From Kineosporia corallincola (GTDB taxonomy: Bacteria; Actinomycetota; Actinomycetes; Actinomycetales; Kineosporiaceae), in NCBI RefSeq assembly GCF_018499875.1, contig NZ_JAHBAY010000007.1:124001-188000 (forward strand): a stretch of 64,000 bases of DNA, in the 5' to 3' direction. Shown piece by piece: positions 1-8,688 of this stretch. The notes beneath the pieces are model-generated. The model worked only from the letters and a program-made list of their open reading frames with translations, ran no database searches and was not told the origin of the DNA. The stretch's first letter is position 1; each line of letters opens with the position of its first letter. The position numbers and the translations under genes were made by a program.

Positions 1-309
1 GACCACCGGCTGGCCCCGGTGAAGGCCGCGGTGCTGCCGCTGTCGCGCAACGCCGACCTGTCGCCCAAGGCCCGCGACCTGGCGGCGGAGCTGCGCCGCT
101 CGTGGAACGTGGACTTCGACGACGCGCAGGCCATCGGCCGCCGCTACCGTCGCCAGGACGAGATCGGCACGCCGTACTGCATCACCGTCGACTTCGACAC
201 CCTCGAAGACGACGCGGTGACGATCCGCTCGCGCGACACCATGGAGCAGGAGCGCGTGCCGCTGAACGGCGTCACCGCGTGGCTGGGTGCGCGTCTGCCG
301 GGCTGCTGA
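1..309 (+). CDS. glyS: glycyl-tRNA synthetase, C-terminal end (partial)
   Basis: The reading frame is open from base 1, so the gene begins outside the window; 102 residues are visible. It would charge tRNA-Gly with glycine in the cytoplasm. The visible part matches the C-terminal anticodon-binding domain of class II glycyl-tRNA synthetases: it begins with [13 protein letters not shown], followed by an LAAELR helix, a [13 protein letters not shown] strand and a final [14 protein letters not shown] segment that pairs with the tRNA anticodon in this family. It is followed by a strong GC-rich hairpin. Family assignment is confident; the catalytic domain is not in view. Confidence 0.93.
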   Translation, partial: DHRLAPVKAAVLPLSRNADLSPKARDLAAELRRSWNVDFDDAQAIGRRYRRQDEIGTPYCITVDFDTLEDDAVTIRSRDTMEQERVPLNGVTAWLGARLPGC

Positions 310-335
310 CCCGGCACCGCATCGAAGCGAACGAA

Positions 336-368
336 ACGGCCCGGGGGAGTGCGTCTTCCCCGGGCCGT
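336..368 (+). terminator. hairpin terminator after glyS
   Basis: Perfect 11-base inverted repeat ACGGCCCGGGG (336-346) and its complement (358-368) with an 11-base loop, 27 bases after the glyS stop. There is no T-run, as is common for actinobacterial terminators. Confidence 0.75.
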
Positions 369-485
369 CGCATGTGCCCGGCCGGTTGGACGGCTCCTGG
401 CCCGGCACGGACATGACCTGCCCGGATTTCGCTGTGCTGATCGACTGTCACGCAAAGTGGTTGCGTGGTGGGCGATTTGCTCGGG

Positions 486-491
486 TACCGT
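486..491 (+). promoter_or_regulatory. -10 box TACCGT, leaderless start of the first HEAT-like gene
   Basis: TACCGT is followed by 6 bases and then GTG at 498. The spacing predicts that transcription begins at or beside the start codon. It also helps choose the GTG at 498 over the in-frame GTG at 465. Confidence 0.55.
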
Positions 492-497
492 TCGCCC

Positions 498-2627
498 GTG
501 TTCAACCGATTGGAGGCCGCCGCCGAGTGGTCGTCGCTGACCCACGCCCACGGTGAGGCCGACGACACCCCAGGGCTTCTCGCCCAGATGTGGCACGACG
601 ACTGGGCCGACGCCGTCGACGAGCTGTTCGCCTCGGTGCTGGCCGGTGATGCGGTGTATCCGGCCACGGTGGCCGCGCTGCCCTTTCTGGTGGACGTCGC
701 CCTGGACGGCTCGGCACCCGGCCGGTTCGGGGCGCTGCAACTGCTCGGCGGCTACGGGGAGGCGCTCGCGGCCGGGTCGTGCCCCGGGTTCCTGGCCGGT
801 GAAGCCCTGGCCGGGCTGGGCGATTCGGTGCTCGCGCTGCTGCCGTTGGCCGCCGACCCGGACCCGGACGTGCGGATCGCGCTGTACCGCTGCGCCGTAT
901 CGTGGGGACCCTGGCCGCAGGTCGCCGACGTGCTGCGGGAAAGGCTTGCGGCCGAGGACGATCCACAGGCCCGGCTGGCGCTCATGCGGCCGCTGGCCCG
1001 CCTGCGGCTGTTGACCGCGGCCGACCTGGAGAACCGGCCGGACGACGTGGTGTTCGCCGTGGCCTGGTCGGCGGTGACGGACGGGCCGGAACTGCCCGGC
1101 GCGGTGGATCATCTGGTGCGGTTGTGGCTCTCCCGGGCGGCCGGGCATCCGGTCGGTGACGATCCGCTGGGCGCCCTGGTGCGCTCGGCCGGGGTGCGGG
1201 CGGTGCCGGTGCTGGAGCGCCTGGCCGGTGTGGTCGCGGCCGTCGAGCTGGCCTGGGGCTGGCACGACGTGGCCCGGTTGTCCCGGTCGGCGGCGGGACC
1301 GGCGCTGGAGGCGGTGCTCGGGCTCGCCGACGGGATCGAGAGGGTGGACGTCGAGAGCTTCGTCGGCGCTCTGCTCCCGCTGCTTCCCCTCGCCGGGCCC
1401 CGGGCGGCCGAGCCGCTGGTCGGCCTGTTGCGTCGCACCCGGCCCGCGGCCGACGGCCAGGCCGCCTGTGCCGTGGCGCTGTTCGCCGTGCGTGACCCGC
1501 GATGGGTCGAACCGGCCCTGGCCGCAACCGTTTCGGGGCAGGCGCCCTGGGTCGAGGTGGGCGGCAACCCGCTGGAGTTCGCGGAGGCCCTGGGCGAGTT
1601 CGGTGCCGGCCCCGGTGTCTGGGACGAGCCCGGCCTGGCGACCGTGGCCCTGGCCGCGATCGCGGCCCGGGCGGAGGCTGCCGGGACGTGGACCGCCCTG
1701 CTGGTCGGGCTGCCCGCCTCCGCCCTGCCGGTGGGGAGTGTCAGGACGCTGCTGGGGCTGCCTGATCCACACCCGGGTCAGCCGGGCCCTGACCGGCCGG
1801 CTGACCCGGTGGCGCCGTCGAGGCCGGCGATGCGGTTGCTGGCCCGGCTGGCCCGGGACCGGCGGGAGTTGTTCGACGACGCGGCCCGCCGGGCGATCTC
1901 GTCGCTGCCGGTGTCGGCCGGCGACACCGGGGCCTGGCTGCTGGTGACCCAGGCCCTGCTGAGTGGTGGCGATCCGGCGGCGTTCACCCGGGCCTGGCGG
2001 ATCAGCGAGTCCGGGCCCGGGGAGGACGAGCTGCTGCGGATCTGGGCCGCCCACCCCTCCGAGGAGCTCGACCGGGTCTGCCTGGACCTGATCACCCGCA
2101 CCACCTGGGCTCCCTACCGCAGCCGCGCCGTGCAGGTGGCGGCGGCGGAGATCCTGCTGGGGGCCGGCGGGACGCCGGAGGAACTCTGGCCGGCTCTGCT
2201 CACCCTGCTCCCGGTCGCGGGTGCCGCGCTGCCCGGCGTGATCCGCCTGGGCCACCGGCTGGTGACCGTCCGGCCGGAGCTACGCGACGAATGGGTCGCG
2301 GCGCTGGGGGATTTCGCGGACGACGTCCCCCAGGCCCTGGAGGCCCTCCAGACACTCGGCGCGATCGCGCCGGAACCGGCGGTGCGACGTGCCGTGGCCG
2401 GGCTGACCGGGCCGACCGGACTGGCCGGAACCCGCCGGGCCGCCGAGGCGGTGCCGGTGGTCGCGCGGGTCATCCGTAACGCCCTGGCCGAGCAGCCGCA
2501 CCTGCGGCCGGAGGTCACTCGGGCACTGGCCCCGCTGATCGCCGTGGACGAGCGGGTTCTGCTGCCGGGGGAGGTGTCCGGCGACACCGTGCTGACCCGG
2601 GCGCTGCGGGCGGGAGTGCGGTCATGA
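498..2627 (+). CDS. HEAT-like repeat protein, first of a tandem pair
   Basis: A 709-residue protein, helical and rich in Ala, Leu, Arg and Gly, with repeated units of the type PALPFLVDVAL / DPDPDVRIALYRCA typical of HEAT or PBS-lyase-like solenoids. No catalytic motif is seen. Such solenoids usually form protein-binding scaffolds. The N-terminus (EWSSLTHAHGEADDTPGLL) aligns with the start of the next gene (DWSALEHAYGAADDTPGLI), and the two share this pattern throughout, so they are tandem duplicates. I chose GTG 498 because it matches the paralogue's N-terminus and lies 6 bases after a TACCGT box. It overlaps the next gene by 4 bases (ATGA), so the two are translationally coupled. Partner and process are unknown. 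Confidence 0.75.
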   Translation: MFNRLEAAAEWSSLTHAHGEADDTPGLLAQMWHDDWADAVDELFASVLAGDAVYPATVAALPFLVDVALDGSAPGRFGALQLLGGYGEALAAGSCPGFLAGEALAGLGDSVLALLPLAADPDPDVRIALYRCAVSWGPWPQVADVLRERLAAEDDPQARLALMRPLARLRLLTAADLENRPDDVVFAVAWSAVTDGPELPGAVDHLVRLWLSRAAGHPVGDDPLGALVRSAGVRAVPVLERLAGVVAAVELAWGWHDVARLSRSAAGPALEAVLGLADGIERVDVESFVGALLPLLPLAGPRAAEPLVGLLRRTRPAADGQAACAVALFAVRDPRWVEPALAATVSGQAPWVEVGGNPLEFAEALGEFGAGPGVWDEPGLATVALAAIAARAEAAGTWTALLVGLPASALPVGSVRTLLGLPDPHPGQPGPDRPADPVAPSRPAMRLLARLARDRRELFDDAARRAISSLPVSAGDTGAWLLVTQALLSGGDPAAFTRAWRISESGPGEDELLRIWAAHPSEELDRVCLDLITRTTWAPYRSRAVQVAAAEILLGAGGTPEELWPALLTLLPVAGAALPGVIRLGHRLVTVRPELRDEWVAALGDFADDVPQALEALQTLGAIAPEPAVRRAVAGLTGPTGLAGTRRAAEAVPVVARVIRNALAEQPHLRPEVTRALAPLIAVDERVLLPGEVSGDTVLTRALRAGVRS

Positions 2628-4843
2628 TCGACTGGTCCGCCCTGGAACACGCCTACGGCGCCGCCGACGACACCCCCGGCCTGATCGCGCGGCTGCGGGA
2701 GGGGGACTGGCCGGAGGCCGTCGAGGACCTGTTCTCGTCGATCCTGCACCAGGGCAGCGTGTATCCGGCCACACTGGCGGCACTTCCGCTGCTGGCCGGG
2801 GTCGCGCTGGACCGGGACGCGCCGGGCCGGCTCGGGGCGTTGCAGCTGCTGTGCTCCTACGGCGACGCGATCGCCGCCGGGTCGAGCCGCAACCCGGCCT
2901 ACCTGCCGCCCGGTACCGACCTGGAGGCGTTCGACGCCCAGGCCCGCGCCGGGCTGGCGCACGTGGCCCGCACGCTGCTGCCCTCGATCACCGACCCGGA
3001 CCCGGAGATCCGTGTGGCGGTGTACGAATGTTCCTGCTACTGGCAGGATTCAGGGCCGGAGGTGGCCGGGGCCCTGCGCGGGGCGTTCGCCGGGGAGAAC
3101 GACCTGGCCGCCCGCGTGGCGCTGATGGAACCGCTGGCCCGGCACCAGCTGCTGACCGCGCCCGACCTGGACGCGCTGGTGGCGCGGGAGCAGGACGAGG
3201 TGCTGTTCGCCGCGGCCTGGTCCGCGGTGGCCTGCGGGCTCGGCCTGGCCGGGGCGCGGCAGCACCTGGTGCGCCTGTGGCCCACCTGCGCGGCGGCGTA
3301 TCCCGGCCAGGGCGAGGCTCATTCGCTGCACCTGCTGATCGAGAACGCGGGCTCCGCGGCGCTGCCGGTGCTGCGTGACCTGGCGCAGGGACCGGTGTCC
3401 GCCCTCACGACCGAGGCTGTCGCCGAGGCCTGGGGACTGCTGGCCGCGATCTCCCGCGCGGCGGCGGAACCGGCGGCCGAGGCCCTGATCGGCCTGCTCG
3501 AGCCGGCCGTGGCGAACGGTGCGCCGGCCACGGTCGCGGTGCTGGAGGCCCTGCTGACCGTGCGACCGGCTGCCGGTCCGTGGGGTCCGGCGATCGCCGG
3601 CGCCGTGGTCGGGGTGCTCGACCAGGAGCCCACCGACCGCCTGGTTCTGGCCACCGCCGCGGTGCTGTTGTTCGCCCTGGAGGAGCCCCTCTGGGCCGTC
3701 CCGGCGCTCACCGTCGTCGACGAGCCGGGCGAGCTGAACGTGGCCGTCGGTGACGGCGGCAACCGGGCGGACCTCCTGACCGCACTGGTCGGCTACCCCG
3801 GTCCGCGTCGGCGTCCGGTGAGCTGGGCGTCCGAAGAACTGATCGCCGTGGCGGAAAGGGTTTTCGCCGTCCACCCGGATCGGGCCGGGCCCTGGGCGTA
3901 CGTGCTGGGTGGGCTGACGCCGTCCATCGACCTGGCCGGTCTGTTGCTGCGTGCGGCGTCGCGGGGCGGTCCGGACCCGCGGGTGCTGCGGGCCCTGGCG
4001 ACGGTGGCCGCCGGGGACAGGCGGGTGTTCCCGCCGGACGCCCGCACCGCCGTCGGGAACCTGGTGGCGGGTGATCCGGCCGGCGAGGTCTGGCTCGTCA
4101 CCACCCGAGCCCTGCTGGGTGCGGAACCGGACCCCGGGGCGGCGTTCTCCCGCATCTGGCAACTGGCCGAGAACGTGCCCGGCCGGGACGACCTGATCCG
4201 GATCTGGGCGCTGATGCCGACACCGCAGCTGGAGACGGCCTGCCGGGAACTGCTGGCCGGCGGCGTCGCGAATTCCCTGTTCGACCGCCATCTTCAGCTG
4301 GCCGCAGCCTCCCACCTGCTCGACGGCGGCGGCAGTGACGACGGCAGTGACGACGACCGGGCCCGGGCGGTCTGGCCGACGGTGAGGACCATGGCCGACC
4401 TGGCCGACCAGCCCCTGCGGGAGACCGTGGCGGTCGGCGACCGGGTGGCACAGACGGACGACACGTTGCTGCCGGACTGGCTGGAGCTGCTGCACGACCT
4501 CGCCGGGCCCGGCCGCACCGACTGGTTCGGGCCTCACCACGAGGCCACCGCCCTGGCCGTGGAGAGTCTGCTCCGGTTCGGCGCCCTCACCGCGGACCAG
4601 GCACTGGACCGGGCGCTGGCGGCACAGGCAGCGGCGGTGCGGGTGCACCACGCCGGGCGGGTGACGCCGGTGCTCGCCCGCGTGCTGCGGCAGGCACTGG
4701 AGCAGGACCCGGGGCTGCGGCCCCGGGCCGTCGAGGCACTCGCCCCGCTGCTGGAGTCCGACCGGCGCACCCTGTCCTCGTCCCGGCGTGGCATCACCGA
4801 GGACACCGAGCTGGCCCGGCTGCTGCGCGAGGCCCTGGCCTGA
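2624..4843 (+). CDS. HEAT-like repeat protein, second of a tandem pair
   Basis: A 739-residue paralogue of the preceding protein. It shares the opening DDTPGL motif, a VYPATLAALPLLAGVAL segment, a DPDPEIRVAVYECS helical repeat and the same C-terminal pattern (PVLARVLRQAL, then LAPLLESDRRTL). No transmembrane segment, signal peptide or enzyme motif is visible, so it is probably a cytoplasmic helical-solenoid scaffold. ATG at 2624 overlaps the upstream stop by 4 bases, which points to stoichiometric co-expression. A perfect palindrome follows immediately. Function is unknown; the pair may heterodimerise (inference). Confidence 0.75.
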   Translation: MIDWSALEHAYGAADDTPGLIARLREGDWPEAVEDLFSSILHQGSVYPATLAALPLLAGVALDRDAPGRLGALQLLCSYGDAIAAGSSRNPAYLPPGTDLEAFDAQARAGLAHVARTLLPSITDPDPEIRVAVYECSCYWQDSGPEVAGALRGAFAGENDLAARVALMEPLARHQLLTAPDLDALVAREQDEVLFAAAWSAVACGLGLAGARQHLVRLWPTCAAAYPGQGEAHSLHLLIENAGSAALPVLRDLAQGPVSALTTEAVAEAWGLLAAISRAAAEPAAEALIGLLEPAVANGAPATVAVLEALLTVRPAAGPWGPAIAGAVVGVLDQEPTDRLVLATAAVLLFALEEPLWAVPALTVVDEPGELNVAVGDGGNRADLLTALVGYPGPRRRPVSWASEELIAVAERVFAVHPDRAGPWAYVLGGLTPSIDLAGLLLRAASRGGPDPRVLRALATVAAGDRRVFPPDARTAVGNLVAGDPAGEVWLVTTRALLGAEPDPGAAFSRIWQLAENVPGRDDLIRIWALMPTPQLETACRELLAGGVANSLFDRHLQLAAASHLLDGGGSDDGSDDDRARAVWPTVRTMADLADQPLRETVAVGDRVAQTDDTLLPDWLELLHDLAGPGRTDWFGPHHEATALAVESLLRFGALTADQALDRALAAQAAAVRVHHAGRVTPVLARVLRQALEQDPGLRPRAVEALAPLLESDRRTLSSSRRGITEDTELARLLREALA

Positions 4844-4845
4844 TC

Positions 4846-4885
4846 TCATGATCACCCCATGACACCTGTCATGGGGTGATCATGA
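4846..4885. terminator. perfect 19-base inverted repeat with 2-base centre
   Basis: Arms 4846-4864 and 4867-4885 are perfect reverse complements around a CC centre, beginning TCATGATCACCCCATGACA. The repeat starts 3 bases after the HEAT gene stop and ends 45 bases before the ABC ATPase start. It can act as a terminator for the HEAT pair, but its moderate GC content and near-zero loop also fit a protein operator for the exporter operon downstream. Confidence 0.6.
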
Positions 4886-4930
4886 CGTCCGGCATCCGTG
4901 CCGCACGCCGCGCCCGGCCAGGCTGGAGCC

Positions 4931-5830
4931 ATGGACACGACAGCGGTCATCACCCCGGCGGTGGAACTCTCCGGGCTGGTCAAGACGTTCGGCACGGTCA
5001 CCGCGGTGAACGGTCTCGACCTCAGCGTCGCGCCCGGCGAGGTGGTGGCCTTCCTCGGGCCGAACGGCGCCGGGAAGACCTCGACGATCGACATGATGCT
5101 CGGTCTCAGCCGCCCGGCCTCCGGCGCGGTGAGGGTGTTCGGGCTGGACCCGGTGGACGCCGTGGCGCAGGGCCGGATCGCCGCCGTGATGCAGACCGGC
5201 GGCCTGCTGAAAGACCTGACCGTGCTGGAGACGGTGCAGCTGAGCGCCTCGCTGTACCGCGACCCGCGCCCGGTCGGGGAGGTGCTGGAACGGGCCGGGA
5301 TCAGCGGGATCTCGGGCCGCCGGGTGGGCAAGTGCTCGGGAGGGGAGCAGCAGCGCCTGCGGTTCGCGCTGGCGCTGCTGCCGGAGCCGGATCTGCTGGT
5401 GCTGGACGAGCCGACCACCGGCATGGACGTGGAGGCCCGGCGCGCCTTCTGGAACGCGATCCGGCAGGACGCCGCCCGGGGCCGCACGGTGCTGTTCGCC
5501 ACCCACTACCTGGACGAGGCCGACACCTACGCCGACCGGATCGTGATGATCCGCAAGGGCACGGTGGTGGCCGACGGCACCGCCTCCGAGGTGCGCGGCA
5601 TGGCGGCCGGCCGGCAGGTGCGCGCCGTGCTGCCGGGCGCCGACCAGGTCGCGCTGGCCGCCCTGCCCGGCGTGACATCCGTTGCGCAGCGCGGGGACTC
5701 GGTCACCATCGAGTGCTCCGACTCGGACTCGGTGCTGCGCCACCTGATCACCCGGACGCCGGCGCACGACTTCGAGGTCACCTCGCGCAACCTGGAGGAC
5801 GCGTTCATCGCCCTCACCACCGGTGAGTGA
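4931..5830 (+). CDS. ABC transporter ATP-binding protein (DrrA/daunorubicin-resistance type)
   Basis: A 299-residue ATPase subunit of an exporter. Walker A is GPNGAGKTS (residues 43-51); the Q-loop region lies near MQTGG; the signature is CSGGEQQRL, followed by Walker B LLVLDEPTTGMD and the H-loop ATHYLDEAD. The last ~80 residues form the accessory C-terminal domain seen in DrrA/YhaQ-like exporters. It energises the membrane subunit encoded next at 5882. I chose ATG 4931 because the homologous part begins at VELSGLVKTFG and longer in-frame starts add only low-quality sequence. The two-component system that follows probably controls the operon, as in DesKR-like ABC resistance loci (inference). 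The substrate is unknown; drugs or lipids are typical. Confidence 0.92.
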   Translation: MDTTAVITPAVELSGLVKTFGTVTAVNGLDLSVAPGEVVAFLGPNGAGKTSTIDMMLGLSRPASGAVRVFGLDPVDAVAQGRIAAVMQTGGLLKDLTVLETVQLSASLYRDPRPVGEVLERAGISGISGRRVGKCSGGEQQRLRFALALLPEPDLLVLDEPTTGMDVEARRAFWNAIRQDAARGRTVLFATHYLDEADTYADRIVMIRKGTVVADGTASEVRGMAAGRQVRAVLPGADQVALAALPGVTSVAQRGDSVTIECSDSDSVLRHLITRTPAHDFEVTSRNLEDAFIALTTGE

Positions 5831-5881
5831 GTCGCGAGCTCATCGTCGTCCCAAATTAAAACACAAGAAGGAGTTTTCGAG

Positions 5882-6637
5882 ATGAGTGCGATGACGACGG
5901 CCCGCGGGCCGGTCACGTTCAGCCCCACCTACCTGGTGCTCGAACTGCGCCGGGCCCTGCGCAACCGCCGCACACTGGTGTTCCTGCTGGTCATGCCGCC
6001 GGTGTTCTTCCTGCTCTTCGGTCACGACTACCGCGACAGCGACCCGGCCGCCTTCGCCTACGTGATGGTCAGCATGGCGGTGTACGGGTCGATGATCGCC
6101 ACCACCTCGATCGGGGCGCAGGTGTCGGTGGAGCGCGCGCAGGGCTGGACCCGGCAGCTGCGCCTGACCCCGCTGCGGCCCACCGGTTACGTGCTCACGA
6201 AAGTCGGTGCGGCATTGATCCTCGGCGTCGTCCCGATCGGTATCGTGCTCGGGGTGGGCGCTTTCATGGGGGCACAGCTGAGCGCGGGGGAGTGGGTGTC
6301 GGTCGCGGTGCTGAGCTGGTTCTGCTCGCTGGTGTTCGCCGCGTTCGGGCTGTTCATCGGCTACCTGATCCCGGCCGAGAACGCGATGCAGTTCCTCGGC
6401 CCGGTGCTCGCCCTGATGAGCTTCTTCGGCGGCCTGTTCCAGCCCCTCGACACGATGCCGCAGGCCCTGCAAGACATCGCCCCGTGGATGCCCACCTACG
6501 CCGTCGGGCTGATCGCCCGCAGCCCGATCACCGATTCCGGTCTCACCCCGGCACACCTCGGCGACCTGGTGCTCTGGACGGGGATCTTCGTGGCCGGCAC
6601 CGCGATCCTGTTCCGCCGTGACACGCAGCGCGTCTGA
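5882..6637 (+). CDS. ABC-2 type exporter permease
   Basis: A 251-residue membrane subunit with about six hydrophobic helices (VFLLVMPPVFFLLFG, YVMVSMAVYGSMIATTS, AALILGVVPIGIVLGVGAF, SVAVLSWFCSLVFAAFGLFIGYL, FLGPVLALMSFFGGLF and a C-terminal ILWTGIF-like helix). It contains the ERAQGWTRQLRLTPLRP loop typical of ABC-2 permeases. It pairs with the ATPase ending 51 bases upstream. A strong ribosome site AAGGAG lies 8 bases before the ATG. The short gap before it is unusually AT-rich for this genome (CCCAAATTAAAACACAAG). The following kinase gene is close enough to be co-transcribed. Confidence 0.9.
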   Translation: MSAMTTARGPVTFSPTYLVLELRRALRNRRTLVFLLVMPPVFFLLFGHDYRDSDPAAFAYVMVSMAVYGSMIATTSIGAQVSVERAQGWTRQLRLTPLRPTGYVLTKVGAALILGVVPIGIVLGVGAFMGAQLSAGEWVSVAVLSWFCSLVFAAFGLFIGYLIPAENAMQFLGPVLALMSFFGGLFQPLDTMPQALQDIAPWMPTYAVGLIARSPITDSGLTPAHLGDLVLWTGIFVAGTAILFRRDTQRV

Positions 6638-6715
6638 GGCGCTGTTCCGGTTCGCCGAGTGGGTGCGGGCCGGAATGGTGCCCGGGCCCGACGCCCACCG
6701 GTTCCCGGCGTCGGC

Positions 6716-6721
6716 TACCGT
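6716..6721 (+). promoter_or_regulatory. -10 box TACCGT before the histidine kinase
   Basis: TACCGT lies 7 bases before the ATG at 6729, which fits a leaderless transcript for the kinase gene and favours that ATG over the upstream GTG at 6618. Confidence 0.45.
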
Positions 6722-6728
6722 CGGCGCC

Positions 6729-7964
6729 ATGGGGGGCGACGCGAGCAGGGGGACGAGCGATCTGGTCGGCCCACCCGTGCTGTCTCGCGGGCCACTGGGC
6801 GGCCGCCGCCGCAGGGAACTGCGCCTCGGCCCCCTGATCCTCTCGCCGCGCCTGGTGCTGGCCGGCATCTGGCTGGTCTTTCTGCAAGACACCCTCTCGG
6901 CCGCCCTGCGACTGGAGTCGGTGCTCAGCCGGATCGCGGGAACCGTTGTGCTGGTGGTTTTCTGCGTATTCTACCTGTACGCCTTCACGGTCGCCCGCAG
7001 CCGCACCTGGACCGGCCGGCCGCTGGGCACCGCGCGGTTCCTCAGCGTCTGCCTGCCGGCGCTCGGCCTGACCCTGCTGGCCTGCTGGATCATCGGGGAG
7101 TACGGCCTGACCCTGCTGGTGTACGACGGGGTCGTCGCGGTGATGATCATGCGCATCGAATGGGCGATCGGCACGGTGCTGGCCCTGGTCGCGGTGGTCG
7201 AGCTCAGCACCCGGTCGATGCCGGGCTGGGTGCGGCAGGACGGCCTGGCGCTGTCGATCCTGCTGTCGGCCGTGGCGGTCTGGGGGATGACCCAGATGGC
7301 CGCCCGTAACATCCAGCTCGACCTGGCCAACGACGAGATCGCCCGGCTGGCCGTGGCCCGCGAGCGCGACCGCTTCGCCCGCGACCTGCACGACCTGCTC
7401 GGCCACTCGCTCACCGTGATCACGATGAAGAGCGAGCTGGCCGGGCGGCTGGTGCCGCTCGACCCGGCCCGCGCCGAGGCCGAGATCGCCGAGGTGGAAC
7501 GGCTGGCCCGGGACGCCCTGGCGGACGTGCGGCTGGCGGTGGCCGGGTACCGCGAGGTGACGCTGTCGACCGAGCTGGTGTCGGCCCGCACCGCCCTGGA
7601 CGCCGCCGGCATCGAGGCCGAGCTGCCCAGCGCGGTCGACGAGGTGCCGGGCGAGCGGCGTGAGCTGTTCGGCTGGGCCGTGCGCGAGGGCGTCACCAAC
7701 GTGATGCGGCATTCCGGTGCGAGGCACTGCCGGATCACCCTGACCCGTGACGGTATTCACATTGTGGACGACGGAAGCGGGCCACCCTCAGCCGGTTCCG
7801 GGAATGCGGGTGGTCACGGTCTGCGCGGGCTGCGGGAGCGGGCGGAGGCGGCGGGGGCCGTGGTGACGGTGGGGGCGGGTGACGACGGGCGCGGGTTCCG
7901 GCTGGAAGTGGCCTTCGGCCGAGAGGGTTTCCGGACGACGGGCTCGAGGAACGGGAATGACTGA
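6729..7964 (+). CDS. sensor histidine kinase, NarL/DesK (HisKA_3) type
   Basis: A 411-residue membrane sensor. Several hydrophobic helices (about residues 40-185) precede a HisKA_3 dimerisation domain with phospho-acceptor His221 in RDLHDLLGHSL, and a C-terminal HATPase domain (REGVTNVMRHSGA N-box, VDDGSGP, GHGLRGLRERAEAAGA G-boxes). It should autophosphorylate and pass phosphate to the response regulator that starts inside its 3' end (8-base overlap). The position after an ABC exporter matches DesK/LiaS-like or antibiotic-sensing pairs that regulate their neighbouring transporter (inference). GTG 6618 would also be possible, adding 37 low-complexity residues that overlap the permease gene. 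Confidence 0.88.
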   Translation: MGGDASRGTSDLVGPPVLSRGPLGGRRRRELRLGPLILSPRLVLAGIWLVFLQDTLSAALRLESVLSRIAGTVVLVVFCVFYLYAFTVARSRTWTGRPLGTARFLSVCLPALGLTLLACWIIGEYGLTLLVYDGVVAVMIMRIEWAIGTVLALVAVVELSTRSMPGWVRQDGLALSILLSAVAVWGMTQMAARNIQLDLANDEIARLAVARERDRFARDLHDLLGHSLTVITMKSELAGRLVPLDPARAEAEIAEVERLARDALADVRLAVAGYREVTLSTELVSARTALDAAGIEAELPSAVDEVPGERRELFGWAVREGVTNVMRHSGARHCRITLTRDGIHIVDDGSGPPSAGSGNAGGHGLRGLRERAEAAGAVVTVGAGDDGRGFRLEVAFGREGFRTTGSRNGND

Positions 7965-8580
7965 CGGCACGATCCGGCTGTTGCTGGCCGACGACCAGGC
8001 GATGGTGCGCGGGGCGCTGGCCGCGTTGCTCGGGCTGGAGCCCGACCTGGAGGTGGTGGCCGAGGTCGGGCGCGGCGACGAGGTGGTGGCCGCGGCGCTG
8101 GGCAGTGACGCCCAGGTGGCGCTGGTCGACGTGGAGATGCCGGGGCTGGACGGCTTGAGCGCCACCCGCGAGCTGCGGGCGGCGGTGCCGGGCTGCCGGG
8201 TGCTGATCGTGACCACCTTCGGCCGGCCCGGCTACCTGCGCCGCGCGATGGAGGCCGGGGCCGCGGGTTTCGTGGTGAAGGACACCCCGGCCCGGCAGCT
8301 CGCCGACGCGGTGCGCCGGGTGCACCAGGGGCTGCGGGTGGTCGACCCGGCACTGGCCGCCGAGACCCTGACCGCCGGCGAGAGCCCGCTGACCGGCCGG
8401 GAGACCGAGGTGCTGGCCGCGGCGCGGGACGGCGGCACGGTGGCCGACCTGGCCCGCACGCTCAACCTCAGCGCGGGCACGGTGCGCAACCACCTGTCCT
8501 CGGCCATCGGCAAGACCGGTGCCCGCACCCGCGCCGAGGCGGTCCGGCTGGCCGACGAGAACGGCTGGCTGCTGCGCTGA
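7957..8580 (+). CDS. response regulator, NarL/LuxR family
   Basis: A 207-residue two-domain regulator. The receiver domain has the acidic pair DD at 12-13, phospho-acceptor Asp58 in LVDVEMPGLDG, a T in IVTTF and a Lys in FVVKDTPA. The C-terminal LuxR-type HTH reads LTGRETEVLAAARDGGTVADLARTL followed by GTVRNHLSSAIGKTG. It partners the kinase whose stop codon it overlaps, and probably controls the adjacent ABC exporter (inference from position). The ATG at 7957 is fixed by the domain boundary. A degenerate hexamer repeat begins immediately after the stop. Confidence 0.92.
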   Translation: MTDGTIRLLLADDQAMVRGALAALLGLEPDLEVVAEVGRGDEVVAAALGSDAQVALVDVEMPGLDGLSATRELRAAVPGCRVLIVTTFGRPGYLRRAMEAGAAGFVVKDTPARQLADAVRRVHQGLRVVDPALAAETLTAGESPLTGRETEVLAAARDGGTVADLARTLNLSAGTVRNHLSSAIGKTGARTRAEAVRLADENGWLLR

Positions 8581-8643
<63 letters not shown>

Positions 8644-8688
8644 GTGCGCAGCCGTGCCGAACGCTGCCGGGAGCGGGATGATGTGGTT

